From Branchiostoma floridae (lineage: Eukaryota; Chordata; Leptocardii; Amphioxiformes; Branchiostomatidae): a DNA stretch of 60,000 nucleotides. The stretch lies in the NCBI RefSeq assembly GCF_000003815.2, contig NC_049994.1:13441039-13501038 (forward strand), written 5' to 3'. The notes under the pieces were generated by a model. That model was not told the origin of the DNA, did not search any database, and saw nothing but the letters and a program-made list of their open reading frames with translations. Position numbers and translations under genes: made by a program. The stretch's first letter is position 1. Every line of letters begins with the position of its first letter. This document shows positions 44,268-55,106 of the stretch, piece after piece.

Positions 44268-47200
44268 CTAAACCATTGTCGGACCATTTCCATTTGGCGC
44301 GGAGTTTTCTGCTTCGTCTTCGCGCGGAGGATCATGGTTAGACACCGCTGGTATCATCTCCTGGGCCTTCCCGTCATCCTCTGGGCCGTTGACAGACGAT
44401 GTCGGACAACAGAACGACCCACCCCTGCAAGATTTGGCACGTTTAAGTAAAGACAAATAATGAACTTGCGAGATAGTGCTTGTCACACACGTAAAGTCTA
44501 ACTCTCTCATTTCTCTACTCTCCAAGCAGAAGTTCGGCTGCGTTTTTTTCGTGTTTTATGCGTTTTTGCCAGGCATTCTATGTTGTACTGTTTTCTTTAT
44601 GTCCGAACCTTTCCTTGGAGAGTATGGCTGGTGGACATGAAGAAAACAGTACAAAATAGAAAGAATGACAAAAACGCCTAAAACGCGTAAAAAAACAAAC
44701 AACCAGAGCCAAACCTCTGCTTGGAGAGTATCATTTCTCCGACAAAATGTATAGAGGGCAGAGATGGCAGATTTCACCACCTTACCCATACTGCCTTCCA
44801 ATCCAAAATGTCTGCTGCTTTCTGGACACATACTTTGCAGGTTGTTGTTCATTTTCGTGTTTAAGAAAGCAATTTGTGACCAACCTAGGGTACATCTATG
44901 AATGTAAACGACTGCAAAAAAGTAGGCCTATTCGTTCAGGCAGTAACTTACTTTCCGAAAGCCTCGGCTTCTTCCAAGGTCTGAGCCAGAGGAAAGTTCA
45001 ACGTTTCCGGTAGAATCAGGCACAGAACACCTGCTACAAGGGCCAGCCCGCCGAAGATGATGTAGGGCAGAGGCCCCCAGAGGTCCATGGACAGGGCGAT
45101 GAAGGGGGAGACGATACCGCCGACTCGGGCCCACATGGAGGCTACACCCATCCCGAGGTTTCTTCGGGAGAAAGGAAAAGGATAGAGTTTGAAAGGCGCG
45201 AGAAAATGCATCATCATTCAGTGACATCCACTACCTTTCGTCAGATCTTCGCATAAGCCGTGCCTTGGCAAGCATGTCGTATTGATGCAACATTCATTAG
45301 GTGTTGCAATGTTTAACTACCAAGAGCGAGATGACTAGTTTTCGTGCCAATATCTTACAGGTTTTCTACAGGATGCTTCAAAAATGATTTACCGACAACG
45401 CTCAAAGTTCGATTAGAGTGGGCCGGCAAGGATTAACATTGGATGGTGATAACCCACTCCGTGCACTTCACAGAATAAAAAGCATGCAGAAACTCTTCTA
45501 TAACACTGATATATCAGTAACCGTCGGTCTTCACCTGATAACGGTAGGATAGAGCTCTCCAGACCAGATGTAGATGACATTGAAACTGCCGGAGATGCCG
45601 AACTTCCCCGTCATAGCGAGGACCGTCGCTACGATGGACAAATCTGTACCAAAAAAAGATAATAAATAAGACAGTAAAATCTATCTGCACACTATATTCA
45701 CGATAAAAGCAAAGCGTCAACATCAATTACTAGAATAGTGGTGTGTGGTGTAGTAGACTATATATGGCCTTCTTCGGTCAATATTGACCATGGTAAAATC
45801 CTATTTGATATCAGCCCTACAGCGTCGACTGTGGCTCAACAGTCCTATACGAGAATGACAGTCTCTGCCACATAGGGCACATCTGTAAGCAGACTCAGAT
45901 CTGTTGCAGAGTTCTGTAGAAGACTCATATGATCATTCTATTTCAATGTACATCATTCCTAGCTTCCTTTTTTCATCCATTCCTTCATTTCATGTGTTCA
46001 TTCATTCATCATTCACAACCCCCATTTTGAGATTTCAGAAAATATTTATTACGGAACGGAATATCAGGAAATATCATCAACCATACTATGTCACCTTTCG
46101 GTACGAAGAGGACGGAGATACAGGCCAGGCCTCCGCCGATCATGAACAGACAGTGAGCAGTCTGCCCCACCTGTCCACTAGGAACATGGACACGGCGAGC
46201 GTGGGGAACTCCACCAGCCCGGACACATCCTTCTTAGCTACTAGTACCTTCCTTCCTTCAAATATTCCTTCATTTATTCCTTCCATCCTTCCTTCCGTCA
46301 TTCCTTCCTAACTTCCTTCCTTTCTACCTCCCTTCCTTCCTTCATTGTTCACAACTCCTTTTTGCAATTTCGGAAAATATTATTTACGGAACGGAATACC
46401 AGAAAATATCATCAACCATACTATTTCACCTTTTGGTACAAAGAGTACAGAAATGCAGGCCAGGCCACCACCGATCATGAACAGGCAGTGAGCAGGCCGT
46501 CTGCCCCACCGATCCACCAGGAACATGGACACGGCGAGCGCGGGAAACTCCACCAACCCAGACATATCCTTTTTAGCTACCTTACTTCCTTCATCCATTC
46601 CTTCATTTATTCCTTCATTTATTCTTCCGTCCTTCATTCATTCATGAATACATTATTCACAATTCCCTTTGTGCAATTTCCGAAAAAAATTAATTTACGG
46701 AACGAAAAATCAGGAAATATCATCTAACATTTACTATCTCACCTTTTGGTACGAAGAGTACAGAAATGCAGGCCAGGCCTCCGCCGATCATGAACAGGCA
46801 GTGAGCAGGCCGTCTGCCCCACCGATCCACCAGGAACATGGACACGGCCAGGGCGGGGAACTCCACCAACCCGGACACCGTGAAGTTGACGTAGTCGTCC
46901 CCTCCCAGACTCGAGGTGTTGAGGGAAAGGCCGTAGTAGACCATGGTGATGACGGCCCTGTCAGAAAAATAGACACAGTATATTACTCTCTAAGCAAAGG
47001 TTCGGCTCTGGCTGTTTTTGACGTGTTTTCTATTTTGTACCGTTCTATTCGTGTTTTACTAGCTATAGCGGAAATGAAAAAAAAGCGGTTAAAGTAGAAA
47101 GCCCGATAAAAATGCCTCAAGATACGTCAAAACAGCCGGAGCCGCATCTTAGACCTGGAGAGTAACAACATACAGTTTGTTAAAGATAAAAACTTCTTTA

Positions 47201-50200
47201 TCAATGAACTTTATTTGCTATTGAGAGCTCTGGTCGCTGAGAATGGCTTCTCAACTGCCACCGCCCTCAGTCGAAAGGGGACATAAACGAACGTAAAACA
47301 TCTAACGAACGTTCTTACCAGTTGATGAAGATGATGACGGATTTCTTGGCCATGTTGGGAGTGCGCACGAGGTCACGGACAGAGTAGAAGTAGGCTGGCT
47401 TCTCCGGCTCTTCAGGGTCCGGCTCGTCCTGAATGATAGAGTAAGAATATCGAGATCAGAACGACTTTGAGTTTGATGAGAACTACGCACGGGCGATTTA
47501 CCCATAGAATCTCTATTTGTCAAGCAGAGGTCTCGGTCGGGGATAGGAGTGGCCGGGATTTCTTATGGCTACCTGAGCCTACCTCCCATATTTGTACTTG
47601 GTGCTGAACATCATTTACACACAGGTAAACATTCCTGTCCTTGGTGCTGAAGACCAACCACACACAGGTAAACACGCCTGTCCTTGGTGCTGAACACTAT
47701 CCACTCACAGGCAAACAATACTGTTCGCGTGTAAAAGACTCATTTAACGTTTATATTGTACTATTAGCTCGTGGTTATGTAAGCGGAGTGATATTTTGTC
47801 TAGCATATTCTTAACAGCACCTCTTCTTTCAGCATATCATTCCACAGGGCCTCCGGAAAGTCCACACCGTTCTTTTCCGCCATCTTCTCCACGATGGCGC
47901 GAGCCTCGTCCGTACGGCCTTTGGCCAGCAGCCATCTGGGAGACTCCGTCACCAAACTGAAAGTAAGGATTTTTGCAAATACAAGTGTACGCATTGCGAT
48001 GGTGAGGGTTTTGCTAATGGTAACCTATATAAGTACTAGTATACAATGGCTGTTAAGTTGAAAACTATGAAAGAGCACACATGCCACACAAAACACACAT
48101 GCGCGCATGCACACACACACACACACACACACATACAGACACGCACACACACACACACACGCACACACACAGAGACAGAGAGTTACACAGCACAACAAAG
48201 GGGACGGCCCTATGTTCTGACGCCCCCTATCTTTAATTAGGGTTAGGGGTGTCGGAACATAGGGCTGTAAGTTGCAACCATACACGCACACTATCTCTCA
48301 CACAAGAAATTGTAAGCTACTTACAACCAGAGCGGGAGCCAGACTACCCCGGGTAGAGAGATGATGAGCTGTAACATGGACCAGGTCCGGACGAAGTAGG
48401 CTATCCCGCCCATGATGATGTACCCCAGCACGAAGCAGCAGTACTCCAGCGTGCCCACCAGCGTGCGCTTGGACGGCCCCACAACTTCCGACACTGTGTG
48501 CGTGGTTCAATAGAGAGAGCAATCATCGTAACTTCGCTGTTATTATGTGCTGAAGACATCTTAGCTCCTTGGACAAACTGTTCAACATTCGGGGCCCTGG
48601 GGCATGCAAGGCATGACATGTGGATTTATTTGGAACAGGATTTTCAAGACGATGTATTTCCAGCCAGTTTTCAAAACAAGCTTGGGACCAAAGTTAACAC
48701 GAAGACGAGCTCTTGTGAAGATGAATGCTAATTTGTGTGTCTAAAAAAACACTAAGGTTATGATAAAACATTATTTTTGATATTTCGTCTCAGAAGAGAC
48801 CGTCTTTGCACATTCTAAATTGCATGTGACGTAATTGAATAGTGACATTGCTGATTTGTGATTGGTCAGGACCTCAAGGGAAAGAAAATTTTTGATATTT
48901 GATTGGTCAGGGAAAGAAACGGTGCTGATCTATAACTGGTCAGAACTCCAAGGCAGAATACATTACTGATTAGTGATAGGTCAGGACTCCCAGGGAGAAG
49001 ACATTACTGATTTGTGATTGGTTAGGACTCCCACCGATTCCATTCATGACGTCATTTCATTCCTATCATATGACGTCATTTCGACGGAAATTACCGAGGA
49101 CGAAGCTGGTGACGTAGGCCCCGACTCCGGCGGCTCCGATGAAGAAACGAAGCACGACGAAGGCAATGTAGTTGTGCGCGAAGGAGCAAGCTATGCCACA
49201 GAAGCACTGCATGGCGACTACAGCGAAGAAGACGACTTTCCTGCCGAATCTGAAACAACACATTTAAACTCTGCTCTGTAAGACACCCTCTAAATTTCAA
49301 TTCGAAAGTGTTCAATTTTGGCAAATGTGAATAACTGTGATATTCAAACAACATTCTAAGTATCCGCCAGGCAGTCCAAGTGCCTCCTACATGCCGAACC
49401 TAATGAAATGGAAGACCTACGTGGAATATTTCGAGTTTTTGATAATAGATTTCCTGACAAGATATAACATAACACATTCATGTCCATTTCATACATTACA
49501 TGCTTCACTCATTGGCACATGCCATCATCGGGTTTCTTACTTTTGGAATGTGCCAACATGCAATTCCTGCAAGCCTGCCTAAGAAATTTGATCGAACGCA
49601 GGACAGTTCAACCTTCGCATCCTACCTGTCTCTGGTTACAACGTTAACTCAACGTAGAAACAAACTTTGACACGGCTCAACAGGAACAAACTTGAACACA
49701 CACCAAGACAAACAAAAAGCACAAAACAGTTCCTCCATTTTCAAAGACTTTAAAAATGGTACATACTGCTTTCTCTGCTTAGCACTCAGCACCAATGAGG
49801 AAGAGCATAGGAGTTAAACACACATCACTACCAGCAGACTAGCCCCCTGCTGTAGTGGCGTGCACAAATGCGTGATGCCCATCTACACAAATGGATCTGT
49901 TACAGATGTACGGTCAACTTTAACTTTTTATAAACCGACGCCTTACCGATCAGAGATGTCTCCGAAGACGAGCGAGCCGACCAGGAATCCCACCATGTAG
50001 ATGGACTGCGCCATCTTGGCCAGATACTTGTTCCCGCACACGATGTCACTCTGTTAGAATAGTTGTGCCGAGTTTTAGTTTGAGATTGGACTTTTCCAGC
50101 ATGATTCTCGTTAAGTACATACTGCAAAATGTCAACGATTAAAACCCAAACCTTACTTGTCGTTTATAAGAAGTATAAAAGCAAACATAAAAAAAAACAT

Positions 50201-53200
50201 AGCATGAGCATAACATGATCCCAATAGTACAGATCAAAGTACTATCAAAATCATTATAAGTTTATCAAAAGCAAAAAGTCATCAAACGATGAAAGAGGCG
50301 TAAAATTCTGATATGTAGGTAGGTTTCTTTTCCCTAATATGGTCACAGAAAACCATGCCACTATAGCCCATACCACAGTAAAACATATAAAATATTTGTT
50401 CACCGGGATGACAATTTTCCGCTCATCGAACGATTTAAGACAGAAAAGCATAAAAAACGATATTATCTGTCGGAAATTAAACGTTTATTTTCAAGTGCCA
50501 AGAGGGACCGATTCCCAAGGAGGATATGAGGTAATTTTAGGCGATAAGTGTTCCTTTATTGGCCCAATTTTGTATCCTTTATCGCTTGGAAACCGTGTTT
50601 ATTAAATCATAATCAATCAAGATAAATAAAGGGTCATGCGATGACTTTATAATGTGATAGAGCGAGACAGGCACTATAAAATCAATCATTTTTAAATCAA
50701 ATCATTTTTATCTCTGTCGGACAGGTAGTTTTTCAATTTCACATTCGACAATTTCGCACTGAAAATTGAGATACTCGTTGTAAAACAACAAAGAACTAAA
50801 AATGAAATCATAAGCACAACAGCAGTTCAATACGTTTAGCGGAGGTAGCCAATACATCTTTTTCGCCATAAGTAAAAGATGACATCGTTGACATATTGTT
50901 GTTGTGGGCCATCATACTTGATACATGATCGACATGTATCAAGTACGATGGCCCACAACGGACAACTTTCGTCATCTGCGAAAATCCTTTGACCGTTGAC
51001 TTACTTTGAGTTGCAACAAGCACAATACAATGTGGACACTAGGCAGCTACCTAGCTGATATTGTGACCAGTACATTACAGCAATGAACAAGCGCAAATAA
51101 CAAGCAATTAACATTAGATATTAGGCACCGAAGTAGATCTGAATATTGAGACATACCTCCATGGTGATACTGGACTTGTACTGGCTCTGGTCGTAGTGCC
51201 AACCGGCATCGCACGGCTTCGTAGTCAGGTTGGACGACATCACATCGAATGTGTCGTTCAGATCGCCATTGGAAGGGAGTTTCAAATCGTACCTGTACCA
51301 AACAAATCGTGCAGGTGAGGACATAACTGGGTAAATGTTCATGTGTGGTTACGGATAGCGATGCAGTTATCATCTTATGTCTCTTGTGTTACATACTCTC
51401 TTGTGTTACAAACTCATGTCCGAAGTATAATTGCAAGGGAACAGAGTTAATACTACAGACATATACGATGAACATCTAGTCTATAGATCTCTGATAATTT
51501 CTATGTACATTGATTGGGAATGACTTCTCCTTCGAAGGCATTGGCAAATGGAAATTTCGACGTTTTTATAGATAAGTGGGCTTTGCGATTTTAGTAAAAC
51601 ATGATGTGTTTTATCTACATGTATATATATATATATAGAGAGAGAGAGATTGAAAGCTCGGGATAACTGTTTCAAAGCCTGTTTCTTTCAGCCCTAATGA
51701 AACGTATTTCGTTTCGACTTCACCAATTGTACAATGTACGATCTCTAATCAGCATTACAGTTAAATTAACTTTGTTTTCAACACAGGCACTTTTGATACA
51801 AAAGTGATGTTGATCAATGACAAATTGAAAGATGGACACAGCGGAGACTGACTATACAGAACACTTTCGGGTTCAAAATAAGCGAAGACATAGCGCAGGA
51901 AGTCGGGAGGTTTCTGTTACCGGAGGTAGGCCACTCTTATACCCATGCATGGTGGCTTGTAACACTTAAGAAATTTAGATTTCCATTAGCGCCATCAATA
52001 ATCTATTAAGCTGTGAAGATAATTTTATTGATCAGCCAGTGGATGAAACCTGTTGTACCACGTTTATGACACTCCATTAGATGATTATGTGGAATAAAAA
52101 GTAATTGCTCCACTAATTGCCATTCCTTTGCCGGAAATAGGCCAGTCTCGTACATAGAATGTCACTTTTCTCCACAGAATTATTGATATAAACCCTTTCC
52201 TATACAAAAGTTTCGTTATGCAAATGAAAGAGAGAGTAAAGTCAAACAAAAACTGTTCCATGTTTAAGGTCATATTGATGAGTTTCTTCTTCCGATAGAC
52301 TTCTATGTTATAATTCGTGGTTTAAACGGGCGCGTTCATAATGAAGCTACGTGAAATTTTAGCAGATTCATTCTATGTTGAGCACATTTACCCTATATCG
52401 TGGGAAAACATTGCCAACGTCAAATAGACACCAGTTCTTTTTTATAGCGATTACAAACTACGATTAGTCAATCCCCACAAAAGGCACTTTTTTGCTTCTA
52501 GTGTACAACCGCATCACTCAGAACCCAGGACTGTGTACCTCCGACCTAGCGCGCGTCTACAAAACTTTACCTGCTAATTTCTTCAGTTACAAACAAGCTT
52601 TTACCAATCTAAGTTTTGATATCAGTTTCGCTGGCTAAAAGGGAATTTCTCACCGCTAAAAACACGCGTCCATGCAGCCGTTTATTATTTGGCTCGGATC
52701 TCGTTTAGGGTACCCACTCGGAGTAATACATCAATGAGACCTTAACTTAAGAAAAAGCTCTCATGATACTACGTCTCCTGCTCGTGGCAAATTTCAGCTT
52801 TGTTGCTTTAGTCACCATGGCGCAGGAAACAATCATATTCCGTATTTGAGTGAAAAAAAGAGGAAACATTTAATGTTTTTTTAAAGAATAAAGACCTGAC
52901 CAACAGTTGTGATACAATTTTGGATCCCTGAATAACTTGCTTGTAATCATCAATCTGTAATGATAAGTCAACATCAAGTAGTTAACTGGTACTAGAGGCA
53001 AAGTTAGAAATTTCAACGAACGCCAGAAAATTGGCAGAAATCTAGACGGTTCTAGATCTAGATTTGACCGAGGCAGATTCAAGTACGCGCTTTCTGGTCA
53101 ATTACGGGATCCTAGACATATTCGCACAAAATTATGCGATGTGCGCATGCCTGAACTGTTTCGTGAAAAGCCACAGAGAACAAACAAGAAATTGGCCCAG

Positions 53201-54641
53201 TACCATTGGCCTGTTGTCTATCAACTGAGTTTGTGGTAACCATTCTATTACCTAATGTTTGATCAGAGATTCCTATCTTTTGACCTGAACTCTTACCCTC
53301 GTCACCAGTCGCACATTTCTAAACCGTGACCGGTTTGCAGGAACGAAAAACATGATAGTAAAGACAACAAAATACATAAAATGGAAAAGAAACTCATGGG
53401 AGTGATTTGTGTATATTTGTTTATAAACAACATTTAATTTTTGTTTCCCTCAAACAAACCGATCGGTTTGGAAAGTGTGACCAAGTGTAATGTCGAGCCT
53501 TCGGCTGTTAAAGAGCCATGGGACGCTTAAGCTAAGGGCACAACCCGCCGTACGTGCAAATACGTGCTGTCTACGTGCCATAACGTGGGCAATCTTTTGG
53601 GATCCGTAAGTGGTAAGTACCGCCTCCGTGCGAACATGTAGGGAATCCGACGGATTTTGGAACTAAAATACGTTCAGGCAAGACTTTGTGTGCCGTGCGT
53701 TGACGTACTCCCTCCTTGCTCTTGCCAGTCGTTCCCCACGTTTTTAGAAATACGTGGCGGACGTGGCCTCCCCCCTCCCCCCCAAAAAAACGTACGGACA
53801 AACTGCACGTACGGCGGGTTGTGCCCTTAGCTTAACGGGACTTGAACCTTTCCAGGGGAATTCGCCGGGCCCTGAGAGACAGCTGGCTCGATAATAGTAC
53901 CGAGGAGACCCCGGTCGGGCTTGCGAAGGGTTGGTGACCAGGTTACCAGACTTTCAGTCTCAGTAGGCAATAAAATGGTGGCATAAACATTTCATACTGG
54001 GGGCTGGCAAGTATCAATGCGCAAAAACATGGCCTGGTGTTTTGATAACAAGGCTACGAGCCATGCACTGCCATCCTATGTTTGTGAAGAAAGATATGTT
54101 TTCTGTGTGAGAGGTTTCTCTTGATGTTTACAGCTTTCATGCATGGGTGACTGGGTTCACTGACATGTTACCTGTATTGAAAGCATATCCGGTGAAGTTG
54201 GCAAATTTTTTAGAGTGATATAGACCTAACGGGGGCCCGGCGGGCTTAAACGAAAAATCAAAGTTTATTCAAATGAAAATTGTTGTGCAAATCTAATCCA
54301 TTGCTTGATTTTTCGGTATGATTTACTCAGTATTTATCAAAGTTTCTATTTCTGTTCTACAGTGGCTGCCAAGCTGTCGATTGTGGAAAAGAATACAAAA
54401 CTTTCAAGAAAAATGGTGAAATTTTTCTCCCCGCTAGTTAAAACAACCAATAGTGCATATGCATTTTATGGCTGAAAAGTCTTTCAGATGGAACAGTACC
54501 TGGTTTGAGTTGAAAAGGAACAGCAACATCTGATACATATTGACGATATTCGCGCGCGCGCACACATACACACACACACATACATACAGACACACGGTAC
54601 ACATACACTCAAACCATCCACATACATACATATATATACAT

Positions 54642-54720
<79 letters not shown>

Positions 54721-55106
54721 GAGAGAGAGAGAAAGAGAGAGAGGGGCAAGGTGAGAGAAAGAGACAAGAAAGAGAGCGAGAGAGAAGACTATCAAGCCTA
54801 AGATCATAAAAATTGACCAGAAGATCTCACGCACCTTTCGCAGCTGCTTCGTACCGGATTCCCATCATCGTCCTCTGTCCACGGGATGGTCATGTTGAGC
54901 AGCTCGGGCTCGCTCCAGTTGTACCGAGTCGCCAGCACGGCCCCCTCGGGCGCCCTGCACCGGTGCGCCGGCGTGGCCGCCAGGAACACCATCGCCATGG
55001 TGTGCATCCCCATCGTCATCATCGGGAGATACACGAAGAAGCACATCTTCTTCTGGTGAGTTCCTAACTCACCGACATGTTCGAGGATTTTGTCGTAATC
55101 AACCAT
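44268..55106 (-). CDS. SLC22-type organic cation transporter-like protein, copy B (complete)
   Basis: Eleven exons in transcript order: 54835-55106, 51157-51292, 49947-50050, 49095-49249, 48325-48493, 47821-47956, 47319-47428, 46743-46957, 45535-45643, 44952-45161, 44268-44424. They total 1,773 bases, 590 residues. The start [20 protein letters not shown] precedes TM1. The first loop has cysteines and sequons NWS, NMT, NDT and NLT. MFS motif A reads GDISDRFGRK (about residues 166-175); [21 protein letters not shown] (about 282-293), [26 protein letters not shown] and [20 protein letters not shown], then [12 protein letters not shown] follow. Nine of eleven exons have the same length as in copy A, proof of tandem duplication. 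The substrate is unknown; OCT/OCTN-like transport is inferred. The end GPTMV fits a class I PDZ ligand. Exon 8 is followed by two truncated copies of itself. Confidence 0.94.
44518..44728. mobile_element. TA-flanked foldback element (CTCTCCAAGCAGA ends), copy 1
   Basis: It lies between TA dinucleotides. The left arm ctctccaagcagaagttcgg...cgtttttgcc and the right arm ggcgt...gccaaacctctgcttggagag form long imperfect inverted repeats, each including a gtactgttttctt block. The size is 211 bp with no ORF. It sits in the last intron of SLC22 copy B. A sister copy is at 46986-47162. Confidence 0.85.
46095..46229 (-). pseudogene. Truncated tandem copy of SLC22 copy B exon 8 (distal, broken)
   Basis: On the minus strand it matches the 3' part of exon 8 from about GTGTCCGGGCTGGTGGAG through CTCTTCGTACCGAAAG and an intact donor GTGACA. 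A 4-base deletion at the AGACGGCCTGC site breaks the frame. Otherwise eleven codons differ synonymously and one non-synonymously (Ala to Thr). No acceptor or pyrimidine tract precedes it. The 5' half of exon 8 is missing, with the same breakpoint as the next copy. Confidence 0.85.
46430..46565 (-). pseudogene. Truncated tandem copy of SLC22 copy B exon 8 (proximal)
   Basis: It matches exon 8 from TCTGGGTTGGTGGAGTTTCC to CTCTTTGTACCAAAAG with donor GTGAAA, and the flanking intron (aaatatcatca...tttacggaac) is copied too. After the breakpoint codon, seven codons differ from exon 8 and all seven are synonymous. The upstream sequence is a run of CTTC-type repeats without a usable acceptor. The frame is open but the copy lacks the first third of the exon. 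Confidence 0.85.
46986..47162. mobile_element. TA-flanked foldback element, copy 2
   Basis: The left end ctctctaagcaaaggttcgg with ctctggctgtttttgacgtg and the right end tacgtcaaaacagccggagc...cctggagag are inverse copies. TA lies on both sides. Terminal and subterminal sequence (aggttcggctctgg) is shared with the element at 44518-44728. It lies 29 bases upstream of the exon 8 acceptor of SLC22 copy B. Confidence 0.8.
47597..47730. repeat. 43-bp minisatellite, three copies
   Basis: Units start cttggtgctgaa at 47597, 47640 and 47683. Each contains cacacacaggtaaaca and cctgtc. The period is 43 bp with few differences. Located in SLC22 copy B intron 6; no coding content. Confidence 0.85.
48104..48265. 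repeat. AC microsatellite followed by a short foldback
   Basis: An (ac)n run with tg/cg interruptions covers 48104-48172. It is followed by gccctatgttctgac (48207) and its inverse gtcggaacatagggc (ending 48265) around ccccctatc...ggttaggggt. The foldback of about 59 bp looks like a tiny MITE. Both are in SLC22 copy B intron 5. Confidence 0.8.
48843..49032. repeat. Degenerate tandem repeat, about five copies
   Basis: Units of roughly 40-55 bp carry ttactgatttgtgattggtcaggactcc and variants, with ccagggaga(a) between them. The repeated gattggtcag is the inverse of a CCAAT-box-like ctgaccaatc. It lies between SLC22 copy B exons 4 and 5. Confidence 0.75.
49745..49890 (+). mobile_element. SINE-body copy in SLC22 copy B intron
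   Basis: It contains ctgctttctctgcttagcac, tcagcaccaatgagg and aaacacacatcactaccagcag, then gactagccccctgctgtagtg. It is the best-preserved body of the family also seen at 24533 and 28140. No tRNA-like head is attached. It ends about 55 bases from exon 49947-50050. Confidence 0.65.
50879..50976. ncRNA. Strong hairpin in SLC22 copy B intron 2 (candidate small-RNA precursor or foldback)
   Basis: The arms 50901-50927 (gttgtgggccatc...) and 50933-50959 pair over 27 bases with a single mismatch, a G-U wobble on one strand, and leave a 5-base loop. Outer segments (gatgac...cgttg at 50879 and caac...cgtcatc near 50963) extend the stem with bulges to nearly 100 nt. Such near-perfect pairing also fits a very young inverted duplication. 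Expression is unknown, so the ncRNA type is a hypothesis. Confidence 0.4.
53325..53465 (-). repeat. Inverted copy of the gcggaaacgaaaa dispersed repeat
   Basis: On the minus strand it runs from aacaaaaattaaatg through ttttgttgtctttactatc to gtttttcgttcctgcaaacc. This is the same order as the two plus-strand copies at 36655-37005. It has no ORF. Confidence 0.55.
53531..53831. mobile_element. TTAA-flanked MITE with near-perfect terminal inverted repeats
   Basis: The ends GCTAAGGGCACAACCCGCCG are exact inverses and pairing continues through TACGTGCA to about 28 bp, directly inside TTAA copies (53527-53530 and 53832-53835). The 301-bp interior is rich in tacgtg/cacgta motifs and encodes nothing. 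A TTAA target points to a piggyBac/Kolobok-type source. Near-identity of the ends suggests recent insertion. Confidence 0.9.
54555..54790. repeat. Compound microsatellite: (cg)(ac)n, (ta)n, (ga)n
   Basis: It starts with cgcgcgcgcacacatacacac, then a long pure (at)n run of about 70 bases (54645-54718), then gagagaga with a-interruptions to 54790. It starts 45 bases beyond the exon-1 donor of SLC22 copy B. Length is likely polymorphic and error-prone in assembly. Confidence 0.95.

Larger units (their letters stand above)
51293..54834 (-). other. Large intron 1 of SLC22 copy B
   Basis: A 3.5-kb intron. It holds a short (ta)n(ga)n repeat near 51620-51650, mostly unique AT-rich DNA to 53300, an inverted relative (53325-53465) of the repeat at 36655, a TTAA-flanked MITE (53531-53831) and a compound microsatellite (54555-54790) just inside the exon-1 donor. 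I find no exon in it. Confidence 0.75.
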
